From positions 1 to 37,801 of the forward strand of contig PQXE01000014.1 of assembly GCA_003194495.1 (NCBI GenBank): 37,801 nucleotides of DNA, read 5' to 3'. This document shows, piece after piece, positions 7,340-15,392 of the stretch. The position numbers were made by a program, and so were the translations under genes. Source of the DNA: Deltaproteobacteria bacterium (lineage in GTDB: Bacteria; Desulfobacterota; Dissulfuribacteria; Dissulfuribacterales; UBA3076). Each line of letters starts with the position of its first letter. Position 1 is the first letter of the stretch. A model generated the notes under the pieces. That model was not told where the DNA came from and did no database searches. It saw only the letters and a program-made list of their open reading frames with translations.

Positions 7340-8605
7340 TCAGGGTTGACTGAGCCAAGTCCCATGAACAGCATCCCTGAGCAACAACAGATAGAGTGAT
7401 CCCGGTGCCTTCAGCCTTCCTGCAAGGTTTCCTGCCTCATCGCCTTCTCCGCAATATAGGTCCAGTCTATGTGGTCCTTTAATGGCACTGCCCGTGTCCT
7501 GATTGCACACAAAGCCCTGGAAGATTTCGGCACCTTCGTGGATCGGCCGGCTCACAGGCATTGGCACTTGTAAAAAGCATAGGGCGCCAGGCGGATAGAT
7601 CTTGTGGTCAAGGGCTACGGATCTCATGGGTGTCAGCACTTCTCCCAGCGTTCCTATTGGCCCTTCTTTTTCCCATTTAAAGAAAATGTATCTGGGATTG
7701 GCTGCAAATGCCTTTCTGAATTCACCCGGGTTTTCCTCTGCCCAGGCGCGGATTCCCGGCCAGTCTGCCTGATCCTTGGGTAGCAGTCTCTTGTCTATAA
7801 GCCATCGGCCGATACTATGATAGGGATGACCGTTACTGGAAGCGTAATGGATATATCTCCTGCTTTTGTCCTGAAACCGGAGTATCCCTGAACCCTGAAT
7901 ATGGAGCATAAGCCCATCCACTGGTGACTGTAGCCACGCAAGGACACCGGCACACTTGAGTTTCCCGCAGTTGTCAATGTCCGCTCGTGTATAGTATGGG
8001 ATCAGGCTTTGCCCGGATATCCTCCCGCAAAGGGTCTTGCGCGGAAGAGAGGAGTCAAAATCATGCAGTGCTATTCGAATAAGGTCCGGGGGAATTTCAT
8101 AAAGCGGATAGGAGAATTTTTCATCCGCCTTTAGAGAGGCAGCCAGTTCAGGCTGGAAATATCCTGTCACAAGAAACGGCCCGACAGGCCCCCTTTCCTT
8201 CTCATCACCAGTTATCCTGTAAACGATAAACATGCGGCGGAGTTCCCTCTGGAGATCCTCATGGGGAAGGTCTTGGTCCAGGAGTCTGGAAAAGGCTTTC
8301 AGTGTCTTCTTCAGTATACCTACAGTTATGGATTTATTGCCCCAGGGTATTTGCTCCTTATCCTTATGCTTTTCCAGATATTCCAGGCTGGCGGAAACGG
8401 CCTTTTGCAGGCCTTTTTTGTCCTTAAGATCCTCAAGGGCGGGAATTTGTTCAATGGGGACCTGTTCTATTAAAGGAACAGGTAAAAACACAGGCACAGG
8501 TGGAGTTGGTGGCCAGAAGAGCCGACACAAGACAACCAAGCCACCAAGGACCCCAATCAGCCCGATTAAGAAGATCCATAGGGCAATAGTCCGGTTAATC
8601 TCCAT
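7340..8605 (-). CDS. mltA: MltA-family membrane-bound lytic murein transglycosylase
   Basis: A 421-residue protein. Residues 7-29 form one transmembrane anchor, followed by a proline-rich linker. The MltA domain contains GPFLVTGYFQPEL, YPLYEIP, YTRADIDNCG, VDGLMLHIQGSG, NPRYIFFKW and LGEVLTPMRSVALDH. The C-terminal 3D domain has QDTGSAIKGPHRLDLYCG, with the conserved Asp residues of the catalytic cleft. In the family this enzyme cleaves the MurNAc-GlcNAc bond with 1,6-anhydro product during cell-wall turnover. E. coli MltA is an outer-membrane lipoprotein; here there is no lipobox Cys, so it is tethered to the inner membrane. It lies between mdh (15 bp gap) and the DUF4390 gene (91 bp gap) on the same strand. 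Confidence 0.92.
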   Translation of the reverse strand: MEINRTIALWIFLIGLIGVLGGLVVLCRLFWPPTPPVPVFLPVPLIEQVPIEQIPALEDLKDKKGLQKAVSASLEYLEKHKDKEQIPWGNKSITVGILKKTLKAFSRLLDQDLPHEDLQRELRRMFIVYRITGDEKERGPVGPFLVTGYFQPELAASLKADEKFSYPLYEIPPDLIRIALHDFDSSLPRKTLCGRISGQSLIPYYTRADIDNCGKLKCAGVLAWLQSPVDGLMLHIQGSGILRFQDKSRRYIHYASSNGHPYHSIGRWLIDKRLLPKDQADWPGIRAWAEENPGEFRKAFAANPRYIFFKWEKEGPIGTLGEVLTPMRSVALDHKIYPPGALCFLQVPMPVSRPIHEGAEIFQGFVCNQDTGSAIKGPHRLDLYCGEGDEAGNLAGRLKAPGSLYLLLLRDAVHGTWLSQP

Positions 8606-8620
8606 GTGACAGCCGACAGC

Positions 8621-9571
8621 TCATAGGCCTGTAGCCGCAACTTGCTTCCTCACTGCCTCCACAGATTTTTGTAAGGCTTTCTGCTCATCCGGCGCAAGGG
8701 AAAACTCCAGGATACGTTCTACGCCGTTTCTCCCAAGCACCACAGGCACACCCAGGAATACGCCGCTAATACCAAATTCCCCCTCCAGATAGGCTGCGCA
8801 GGGTACCACCCTTTTTTCGTCTTTCAGGATGGATTGGGCCATCTCCACTGCGGCAAGACCAGGAGCGGAGAATGCGCTTCCTGTCTTGAGGTGCTGCACT
8901 ATCTCCGCACCTCCGTGTTGAGTGCGACGGACAATATTTTCAATTTCATCTTTGGACAAAAGCCCCTCTATGGGCACTCCCCCAACGCTTGCAAGCCTGA
9001 CAAGAGGTAGCATGTGGTCGCCGTGTACGCCCATTACAAGAGCTGTCACGTCCGAAGGAGCTACAGCCAAGGCCTGGGCAATAAATGTGCGGTACCTGGC
9101 GGAATCCAGGACACCTGCCATGCCCACAACCTGGTGTTTTGGAAATCCGGATACCTTAAAGACCGTATAGACCATGGCATCAATAGGATTCGTGACAACC
9201 ACCAGGCATGCGTCAGGGGAATATTTGACGATTTCCTCTGTAATCTCTCGAATGATCCGGACGTTTTTCTCTAAAAGGTCATCCCGGCTCATCCCCGGCT
9301 TGCGGGCAAGTCCGGCGGTTATGATGATTACGTCTGACTCGGCGGTATCAGCATAATCATCAGTGCCGATAATATTCCCTGCATATCCATATAACGGGGA
9401 TGTCTGGAAGAGATCCAGGGCCTTTCCATGAGGGAGACCCGCTACGACGTCCAATAGTACTATGGTGTCTGCAATGGATCTGCATACAGCCCACTGGGCA
9501 GCCGCTGTTCCCACTGCTCCTGCACCTATGATACTCAGTTTCTTTTTCCGGTTATTTTTTTTCATAGCCAT
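8621..9571 (-). CDS. mdh: Malate dehydrogenase, LDH-like type
   Basis: A 316-residue NAD-dependent dehydrogenase. The Rossmann start is KLSIIGAGAVGTAAA, with Asp of VLLDVV selecting NAD. The active-site loop GLARKPGMSRDDLL has Arg at the substrate-specificity position, which marks malate/oxaloacetate rather than lactate. VTNPIDAMVY, the DSARYRTF loop (Asp and Arg of the relay) and the catalytic His of GVHGDHMLPL are all present. It catalyses malate to oxaloacetate in the TCA cycle, oxidative or reductive. It is the first gene of a minus-strand series continuing into mltA. Start ATG 9571 or ATG 9565 (two codons on) are both possible, and neither has a good Shine-Dalgarno. Confidence 0.95.
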   Translation of the reverse strand: MAMKKNNRKKKLSIIGAGAVGTAAAQWAVCRSIADTIVLLDVVAGLPHGKALDLFQTSPLYGYAGNIIGTDDYADTAESDVIIITAGLARKPGMSRDDLLEKNVRIIREITEEIVKYSPDACLVVVTNPIDAMVYTVFKVSGFPKHQVVGMAGVLDSARYRTFIAQALAVAPSDVTALVMGVHGDHMLPLVRLASVGGVPIEGLLSKDEIENIVRRTQHGGAEIVQHLKTGSAFSAPGLAAVEMAQSILKDEKRVVPCAAYLEGEFGISGVFLGVPVVLGRNGVERILEFSLAPDEQKALQKSVEAVRKQVAATGL

Positions 9572-9692
9572 ATATTGCCGACATACTGCCTTTGTCGGGT
9601 TGCTCCTCTACTCAATCGTTATTAATACCTAAATTGAGCTATTAGCTTAATGATTACAGGATGTTCTGCTATTACAAAATTAGGTATTAGCT

Positions 9693-9728
9693 GTTCATCA
9701 CGGATTACCACACTAATCCGTGATGAAC
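9693..9728. repeat. 15-bp perfect inverted repeat in the mdh/small-gene divergent region
   Basis: GTTCATCACGGATTA (9693-9707) and its exact complement (9714-9728) flank the 6-nt loop CCACAC. No T-run follows on either strand, and both neighbouring genes point away from it, so it is not an obvious terminator. A second, outer inverted repeat pairs ATACCTAA near 9622 with TTAGGTAT near 9685. It may be a repetitive extragenic hairpin or a regulatory structure. Confidence 0.6.
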
Positions 9729-9904
9729 CATTTTCCAAAGCTAAACGCTAATGGCTAATCGCTCGATTAAAATTATACTCAAGATCGAACTGTATTACCA
9801 GTGCCACGACTACCTCTGCAAACAAACTTCCAACTCTCAGACTTCGTCCCTCAGACACACCCATGCTTTTTACCTTATCGGACGTATGGCCTGATATTTA
9901 ATCA

Positions 9905-9938
9905 AAAATGCCATCTTCTTGGTTTTTGGCGTTTTTTT
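9905..9938 (+). terminator. Possible intrinsic terminator/attenuator upstream of the small gene
   Basis: AAAATGCCA (9905-9913) pairs with TGGCGTTTT (9927-9935), including one G-U pair, across a 13-nt loop, and runs into a T-tract to 9938. It points along the plus strand towards the gene at 10087, so it would end an upstream transcript or attenuate a leader. The stem is AT-rich and weak. Confidence 0.35.
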
Positions 9939-9947
9939 AAAATTCAA

Positions 9948-10060
9948 AAAGCAGATTCTGCTTTAATGTTGGTATTGCGCTGTGCTCGTCTCCAATATAT
10001 ATTGGAGCAGAAATGCCCAGCGCTCACAAGAGTCCCTTTTACACGCTGGTCATTCTGCTC
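9948..10060 (+). promoter_or_regulatory. Palindrome-rich leader of the small gene at 10087
   Basis: Three symmetrical sites follow one another. AAAGCAGA-T-TCTGCTTT is at 9948-9964. The perfect 18-bp palindrome CTCCAATATATATTGGAG is at 9990-10007. A long hairpin pairs 10005-10022 (GAGCAGAAATGCCCAGCG) with 10044-10060 (CGCTGGTCATTCTGCTC) around a 21-nt loop. The hairpin ends 16 nt before the ribosome binding site. Operators or an RNA leader structure are plausible; no known riboswitch was recognised. Confidence 0.5.
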
Positions 10061-10086
10061 AACTCGCCTATTTTGAAAGGAGAATT

Positions 10087-10530
10087 ATGAAAATCAATAT
10101 TACAAAGAAAGAATATAAATCATTGTTGGATATTTTCTCTATTGGTGATTGGATTCTCAACGCTCATAAGGTTGGCAATGACCCGGAAACGGAAGAATAT
10201 GAAAAACTTGAGCAAAAATTCTATTCATATGCGGAAGATATGGGGTATGGTGATCTTATTACATATGACACAAAACTCAAACGATTTTTCCCAACCAAAA
10301 AATTTGATGAAACCAGTAAATACAGAGACCTCATTGATGAATTTGAGAATGATACATTTTGGGACGAATTGATACACCGTCTAGTAGAGAGAGATCTTAT
10401 AAAGCAGGAAGGTGGCGTAAAAAATATAATGAATATGAATTTTAGAGAAAGGCTTGAGAAGGAAGAACCATTAGAAAAAAAGTATGCTACTGAATTTGAG
10501 GCCAACGGTTTAGAGAATATTAGGATATGA
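10087..10530 (+). CDS. Hypothetical protein, 147 residues, unrecognised
   Basis: The start is ATG 10087 with AAGGAG at 10077-10082. An in-frame extension back to 9982 is possible but would translate the palindromic leader and is unlikely. The protein is soluble, strongly charged and helical in character, rich in Glu, Asp and Lys, with no signal peptide or membrane segment. Notable stretches are ITKKEYKSLLDIFSIGDWIL near the start and WDELIHRLVERDLIKQ around residue 90-105. The C-terminus has EKKYATEFEANGLENI. I do not recognise a family. It is monocistronic, divergent from mdh and convergent with the phosphoribosyltransferase gene. The Shine-Dalgarno and coherent amino-acid composition support a real gene. 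Confidence 0.75.
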   Translation: MKINITKKEYKSLLDIFSIGDWILNAHKVGNDPETEEYEKLEQKFYSYAEDMGYGDLITYDTKLKRFFPTKKFDETSKYRDLIDEFENDTFWDELIHRLVERDLIKQEGGVKNIMNMNFRERLEKEEPLEKKYATEFEANGLENIRI

Positions 10531-10703
10531 CATGAAGATATCACTTGATTCCTCTGAAAAAACAAACACCCAATACCGAACATTCAACAGCTATTTCTGT
10601 TTCTTTATCTTTTCTCATTCAACATTCGATGTTGGAAGTTCGATGTTCATTACTAAAATTAGTTCCCCAACAAAGATCACGATGAGTAGGGGACGGTTTC
10701 CCT
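10531..10703. other. Convergent intergenic region with short repeats
   Basis: It holds AACAT-TCG-ATGTT (10621-10633), a short hairpin, and two direct copies of TTCGATGTT (10625-10633 and 10639-10647). GTTCCCC and GGGGAC also form an inverted pair around 10660-10695. No classical terminator with a T-run is present, though two converging genes end here. No gene. Confidence 0.4.
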
Positions 10704-11342
10704 CTATGTGACAAGTCCACTTGATGGATTTTGGTTTTTCCCTTCATTGAGAGACCAGATACATTCCAGAAGGCGTTGCGGAGCCTGAATGCCATGGTCA
10801 GCGATCAGGCGCTTGGCTGCTTCATTAGAGGAATGAGGTGTCGGATCCATCTGTCTGAGAAACCCTGTAAGATCCTCCACTACTGCCCAGGGATAGATGA
10901 TCCATCGCCATTTGACTATCTTCTGGCCGTAATAATCCGGAATAAGAGGTGAGCTGGTCTTGTGCTGGATCACAGCCGTTCGCACCTCATCCGGGTGTTG
11001 CTGGAGGAGATAAGTTAAAGCGGTTCGGAGCGTATCACCGGTGTCAGTGACATCATCCACAACCAGTATTTTCTGACCGGAGATATCTATATTCAATGGG
11101 AAACGAAGAAGTGCAGCATTATGCTTTTGCGCCCCCATGCCCCAATGCTCGATTTTTATAGCCGTGAGGTCAGTGATTTCCAGAAAGTCGCATACAATAC
11201 GGGCAGGAACATAGCCTCCCCGGCCAATGGCCACAACGAGGTCAGGTCGAAAGGCGGTTTTAAGAATTTTGAGACTGAGGCGACGGGTTAATTCATAGGT
11301 CTTGGCCCAGGAAATAAGGTCACATTTGAAACGCTTGGGCAT
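10704..11342 (-). CDS. Phosphoribosyltransferase (purine/XGPRT-like)
   Basis: A 212-residue type I phosphoribosyltransferase. The PRPP-binding loop KILVVDDVTDTGDTLRTAL is complete, with the two adjacent acidic residues and the TGDT turn. LVVAIGRGGYVPARIV supplies the pyrophosphate loop before it, and IIYPWAVVED near the C-terminus resembles the base-binding hood of hypoxanthine/xanthine-guanine enzymes. The likely role is purine-base salvage; exact base is not determinable. The start is ATG 11342 (MPKRFKCDLISW), which begins the fold and follows AAGGAA; the frame is open further upstream but that part overlaps the kinase gene. It lies 13 bp after the histidine kinase stop, at the end of the cysS-kinase run. 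Confidence 0.85.
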   Translation of the reverse strand: MPKRFKCDLISWAKTYELTRRLSLKILKTAFRPDLVVAIGRGGYVPARIVCDFLEITDLTAIKIEHWGMGAQKHNAALLRFPLNIDISGQKILVVDDVTDTGDTLRTALTYLLQQHPDEVRTAVIQHKTSSPLIPDYYGQKIVKWRWIIYPWAVVEDLTGFLRQMDPTPHSSNEAAKRLIADHGIQAPQRLLECIWSLNEGKNQNPSSGLVT

Positions 11343-11355
11343 GGGTGGTTTCCTT

Positions 11356-12615
11356 TTATTTCCCCTGCAGATTCTTTGATATCGCAATGTAAAAAGTGGT
11401 TCCTTTCTCTGGTCCCGGCTCTGCCCAAGCCTCTCCTCCATGCCTCTCTGCCACCTCTTTCACAATGGCAAGGCCCAAACCAGCACCTGCGGTCCCTTGA
11501 GAGGTCTTCTCCCGCTGATAGACCCGAAAGATTTTTTTATACTGATCCTTTTTAATTCCAACACCATCATCGCCCACAGAAAGGATATGAAAATTTTTAT
11601 CTTTTCTGTAGCCGATCTTGATTTCGCTTAAGTTATCTCCGCCGTACTTGAGCGCATTGTCAACAAGATTGCGCAGGACCCTGGTGATTGCAAGTCTGTC
11701 TGCCTTGACTATATGATCTTTTTTAGGCTTGATCCAATGAATATGACGGCTTTCCAAAACAGAAGAAAATTCCTCCTTTAACTCACCTATTATTCCCCCA
11801 ATTCTGATATCTTCAATATCCAAAGGCGCAACCTTTGCCTGTACATATATATTTATTTTTTCAACAAGGGTTACTATTTGTTCAGATGTCTTTTGAATCT
11901 TCTCACAATAATCTCTACCCTTATCATCCAAAATGTGACCATATTTCTTGTTGAGGAGTTTGGAGATTCCATAGATTGCAATAGCAGGGCCTTTGAGATC
12001 ATGGGAGGTCGAGTAAGCGAAAAACTCGATCATGTTCTTTTTCTCAAGTAATTTATTTTTCTTTTTTAGAATATTTTCATAAAGCCCGGAGTTTTTTATT
12101 GCTACGGATATTTGATTTCCTATTACCTCAAGAAGGTCTATCATTTTTTGATCAAGCTTCATCACCTTACCGGATGCCAGGTTCATAACACCCACAACCT
12201 CACCGACTGCAATGAGGGGAACGCATATGATGATTTTGAAACCCTTACTTGTGAGCAGGGCGGCCCTTTCCTTATCCTCAAGCTCAGAAACGTGTTGAGC
12301 AATGAAAAAACGTGTCCTGGCGGCCTTTCCTGTAAAACCTTCCGTTATCCCAACATGTTCAAGACCTCCCGGGTCGGTTCCCCTGAATGCCGCCAAGTTC
12401 AAGTGACGCCCGCTCTTGTCCATCAAGTAGATCCTGCAGGCATCAAATTCGAAATGTTCGAGCATCTTAAATGCCGCCCCATTTAAAACATCATCGAGTT
12501 TCAGCGACGACGCCAGAAAGTTGCTGATGTCCAGTATGACAGAAAGCTCCTTATTCCTTTCTATCAAATCGGTTTCGCTGAAATCTATTGAGATATATTT
12601 TTTATCCCGTAACAT
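11356..12615 (-). CDS. Orphan GAF-domain sensor histidine kinase
   Basis: A 419-residue protein with no membrane segment. Residues about 25-180 are a GAF domain (LDDVLNGAAFKMLEHFEFDACRI, then VGITEGFTGKAARTR and CVPLIAVGEVVGVMNL). A lysine-rich coiled linker leads to the HisKA helix with H205 in AYSTSHDLKGPAIAI. The ATPase domain has LRNLVDNALKYGG (N box), VGDDGVGI (G1), GAGLGLAIV (G2) and a complete C-terminus. It should be a cytosolic kinase responding to a small ligand or redox cue bound by GAF. No response regulator lies beside it, so its target is elsewhere. It sits 29 bp after cysS and 13 bp before the phosphoribosyltransferase, consistent with co-transcription. Confidence 0.9.
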   Translation of the reverse strand: MLRDKKYISIDFSETDLIERNKELSVILDISNFLASSLKLDDVLNGAAFKMLEHFEFDACRIYLMDKSGRHLNLAAFRGTDPGGLEHVGITEGFTGKAARTRFFIAQHVSELEDKERAALLTSKGFKIIICVPLIAVGEVVGVMNLASGKVMKLDQKMIDLLEVIGNQISVAIKNSGLYENILKKKNKLLEKKNMIEFFAYSTSHDLKGPAIAIYGISKLLNKKYGHILDDKGRDYCEKIQKTSEQIVTLVEKINIYVQAKVAPLDIEDIRIGGIIGELKEEFSSVLESRHIHWIKPKKDHIVKADRLAITRVLRNLVDNALKYGGDNLSEIKIGYRKDKNFHILSVGDDGVGIKKDQYKKIFRVYQREKTSQGTAGAGLGLAIVKEVAERHGGEAWAEPGPEKGTTFYIAISKNLQGK

Positions 12616-12644
12616 CGGCAGTCTTTTTCATAAATGGACAAAAT

Positions 12645-14123
12645 TTAGTGCCCTGGCTTTATTGTCCAGGTGGTTCCTTCAGGCCCGTCCTTAAGAGTTA
12701 TCCCCTTGGCTCCGAGTTCATCCCTGATCCTGTCTGCACTAGCCCAATCTTTTTTCTCTCTGGCCCTGGTCCGCTCCTCAACAACCTTCAACACATCGGA
12801 CTCTGTCATACCAAGAAGGCCCAGTGCCTCAAGGTTCCTCTTTCTAAGATAAGCATCCGGGTCTTGATTGAGTAACCCCAGCACCCTGGCGGCATCCTGG
12901 ATTGCATCTGCTCCGAATTTCAAAGGTCCTATGTAAAGGACCGAGGGCCTCTTTTCGGCTTCTTGGCCAAGACGATTTAAAACCCTAACACCATCAAAGA
13001 GGTGTCCAAGGGCCTGTGCGGTATTGAAATCATCATCCATGGCCTGGTCAAATCCATCTTTCAGATGATTAAGTGTATCTATTGCCTTCCCTGCCTCATC
13101 AGTGAGGGGCCGTTGTTTCTTCATCGGTTTATCAGACTGATGCCTTGCCTCGGAAAGGGCTGTATAGCATCGATCAAGAGCGGATGTCGTCTCGGTCAGG
13201 GCCTCAGGGCTGTAATCAAGGGGACTGCGGTAATGCTTGGACAGGAGAAAAAGCCTCAGGACCTCCGGATGATATTTTCCCAGGATCTCCTGGATGGTTA
13301 CAAAATTTCCAAGGGACTTTGACATCTTCTCGCTGCGGATCGTTACAAAACCATTATGCATCCAGAAACGGACAAAGGTCTTTTCTGTTGCCGCCTCGGA
13401 TTGGGCACGCTCGTTTTCATGGTGTGGAAATATAAGATCCAGACCGCCGCCATGAATATCCAGGGTCGGCCCCAGATACTTCATGCTCATGGCTGAGCAC
13501 TCTATATGCCATCCCGGCCTGCCTGGTCCCCATGGACTATCCCATTTGGGCTCACCTGGTTTTTCAGCCTTCCATAGCGCAAAATCCATGGGGTCTTTTT
13601 TCTGTTCTCCCACGGCTATCCTGGCTCCGGCCCGCATTTCTTCTACATTTCTTCTGGACAAGGCTCCGTAGCCGGGGAAGCTACGCACAGAGAAGTAGAC
13701 ATCACCTCCAGAAACATAAGCCCGGCCTTTATCTATCAATGTCTCTATGAGTTCTATGATTTCCCGAATGTGTTCTGTTGCCCTCGGTTCTGTAGTAGCA
13801 CGAAGCACACCCAGTGCATCAGTATCCTGGTAAAAGTGTTTTATCTCTCTTTCTGCAAGGGCCTCAGGAGAAATTCCTTCCTCAATGGCCCTGTTGATGA
13901 TCTTGTCATCAATGTCAGTAAAATTCCTTATGAAATTTACATCAAATCCTCTATGCCTGAGGTGCCGGAGTACTGCGTCAAAGACTATGGCTGAACGGGC
14001 ATGCCCAATGTGACAGCGGTCATAGGCCGTTATGCCGCATACATACATGCGCACATATCCTGAAGTCAGGGGCTCAAAGGCCTCCTTTTTCCGGGTAAAT
14101 GTATTGTAGATTTTTATAGTCAT
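12645..14123 (-). CDS. cysS: Cysteinyl-tRNA synthetase
   Basis: A 492-residue class I synthetase of normal length. The HIGH-type motif is in CHIGHARSAIVFD and the KMSKS loop in SEKMSKSLGNF. The zinc-site residues that select cysteine are present: Cys of YVCGITAYD, Cys of WHIECSAMS, and His and Glu of IFPHHENE. The anticodon-binding C-terminus with DADRIRDEL-type helix (ASADRIRDELGAKGI) and a terminal TTWTIKPGH are intact. It charges tRNA-Cys. ATG 14123 begins at the conserved MTIKIYNTFTRKKE. It is the first gene of the minus-strand run with the GAF kinase and phosphoribosyltransferase. Confidence 0.97.
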   Translation of the reverse strand: MTIKIYNTFTRKKEAFEPLTSGYVRMYVCGITAYDRCHIGHARSAIVFDAVLRHLRHRGFDVNFIRNFTDIDDKIINRAIEEGISPEALAEREIKHFYQDTDALGVLRATTEPRATEHIREIIELIETLIDKGRAYVSGGDVYFSVRSFPGYGALSRRNVEEMRAGARIAVGEQKKDPMDFALWKAEKPGEPKWDSPWGPGRPGWHIECSAMSMKYLGPTLDIHGGGLDLIFPHHENERAQSEAATEKTFVRFWMHNGFVTIRSEKMSKSLGNFVTIQEILGKYHPEVLRLFLLSKHYRSPLDYSPEALTETTSALDRCYTALSEARHQSDKPMKKQRPLTDEAGKAIDTLNHLKDGFDQAMDDDFNTAQALGHLFDGVRVLNRLGQEAEKRPSVLYIGPLKFGADAIQDAARVLGLLNQDPDAYLRKRNLEALGLLGMTESDVLKVVEERTRAREKKDWASADRIRDELGAKGITLKDGPEGTTWTIKPGH

Positions 14124-14438
14124 GATGATTAAAAGGCGGTTGCGTTAAGCTTCAAGCAGTCAAGCAGAGAATTTTAAGTCGGATTCAAGGCACATAAGTA
14201 ATATATTGATTTCAATTTTTCAATTAGGGATTGATAAATTGAACGTTTTTTTTGGATAGTAATGCGAAAATCCTTGAATCTCTCAATTCCTGAATCTAAT
14301 ATGTTAAATTTGATAGTATAGGAATTTCCATTTAAGAAGCATGTTTTTTTGATGTCTTGAGGATTTAGGGACCGGAATACTTATCTGGGAGACTATGGGA
14401 ACAATGTTTTTTTTACAAATTTTAATCAAAGGTGACAT
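14124..14438. other. Divergent promoter region between cysS and the NYN gene
   Basis: An AT-rich 315-bp region carries the promoters of two divergent genes. A direct CAAGCAG repeat lies near 14155-14166 and several TCAAT/ATTGA inverted pairs lie near 14210-14245. No canonical -35/-10 pair or RNA gene stood out. Confidence 0.4.
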
Positions 14439-15224
14439 ATGCTTAAAGCAGGAATTTTTTTGGATATTGAAAATTTGGTACGATGCGGGGGCTGGGGAAT
14501 CAGATACCGCGTTGTTAGAGAGTTGGTAGAGGCTCAGGGAGCCACGGTACTACGGGCAAATGCCTACATGGCAATCGATTCGGAGCGGGAAGAAAAGGAC
14601 ATCGACTATAAGAGGAAAAAACAAGAGTATCGAGAAGCGGTCAGACGTGAAAGTTTCCACTTAGTTTTAAAGAAAGTCCAGCGCTATAGAAATTCTGAAG
14701 GAGATATTATTACCAAAGCAAATGCTGACCTTGATCTTGCAATAGACGCATTATTGCAGGCAGATAACCTGGATTACATACTATTAGGCAGCGGTGATGG
14801 TGATTTTTTCAGGCTTGTGCGGGCACTTCAGAACAGAGGAAAGCGAGTCGATCTCCTCTCTTTCTCCAACACGAGTGAAATTCTCAGGTGTGAAGTTGAT
14901 AACCATTTTTCCGGATACCTGGTTCCCGGACTCTTGCCATCCATAGACAATTCGTCGCGTGTACGCGGTATAATGCATGTCTTTAACGAGGAAAAAGGAT
15001 TTGCGTTTCTGGCTGTACGAACCGATCTTGGCGTCTTGGATATTCGTGACGATGTCTTTTGCCATATCAGCGATTTCAGGCACAGAGACGGACGTGTTGT
15101 GACTGATCAGTCCTTTGCTCAATTAAAGACCAGGCAGAAGATTATTGAATTCGAACTTGTTGAACGTAGTGATGGTAAGGTAAAAGCAGTTAATGCCACC
15201 GAGTTTGAACCGGAAGTGAGGTGA
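14439..15224 (+). CDS. NYN (PIN-like) RNase domain fused to a cold-shock-like domain
   Basis: A 261-residue protein. Residues 1-155 form a NYN/LabA-type domain with the acidic catalytic positions D9 (FLDIENL), the Asp pair of NADLDLAIDALL and the Asp pair of LLGSGDGDF. These match the metal-binding site of PIN-like nucleases. Residues about 175-255 (RGIMHVFNEEKGFAFLAV, DDVFCHISDF, FELVERSDGKVKAVNAT) have the pattern of a cold-shock/S1-like beta barrel that binds single-stranded RNA or DNA. So this is probably an RNA-targeted nuclease carrying its own binding domain. ATG 14439 follows AAAGGTGA with good spacing. It lies 168 bp upstream of ricT on the same strand. The substrate is unknown. Confidence 0.82.
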   Translation: MLKAGIFLDIENLVRCGGWGIRYRVVRELVEAQGATVLRANAYMAIDSEREEKDIDYKRKKQEYREAVRRESFHLVLKKVQRYRNSEGDIITKANADLDLAIDALLQADNLDYILLGSGDGDFFRLVRALQNRGKRVDLLSFSNTSEILRCEVDNHFSGYLVPGLLPSIDNSSRVRGIMHVFNEEKGFAFLAVRTDLGVLDIRDDVFCHISDFRHRDGRVVTDQSFAQLKTRQKIIEFELVERSDGKVKAVNATEFEPEVR

Positions 15225-15309
15225 GCCGAAGGGTCGGCATCAGTATCTCCCCCGAACCGGCAATATACAAAAACAGGACTACCATGACAATTGTTGTTGA
15301 ATGTCTGAA

Positions 15310-15366
15310 TTTTTGTTTAATATCACATGTTTTTGTTTAATTTTATCCGGGTTAGGAAATTTTCCT
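15310..15366 (+). promoter_or_regulatory. Direct repeats and palindrome upstream of ricT
   Basis: TTTTTGTTTAAT occurs at 15310-15321 and again exactly 20 bp later at 15330-15341. AGGAAA-T-TTTCCT follows at 15354-15366. Two identical AT-rich blocks two helical turns apart before a palindrome suggest protein binding or an UP-like element. No assigned regulator. Confidence 0.35.
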
Positions 15367-15392
15367 GAAATAATCTGTTATCATGCAGGTCT

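Noticed and set aside
10005..10060. Hairpin before the small gene as an attC site
   Set aside because: The AAC triplet is on the 3' side and no GTT lies where R' should be, so the box polarity is wrong for an attC.
9801..10076. 91-codon plus-strand frame in the leader of the small gene
   Set aside because: It covers the palindromes, has no Shine-Dalgarno and no domain-like composition.
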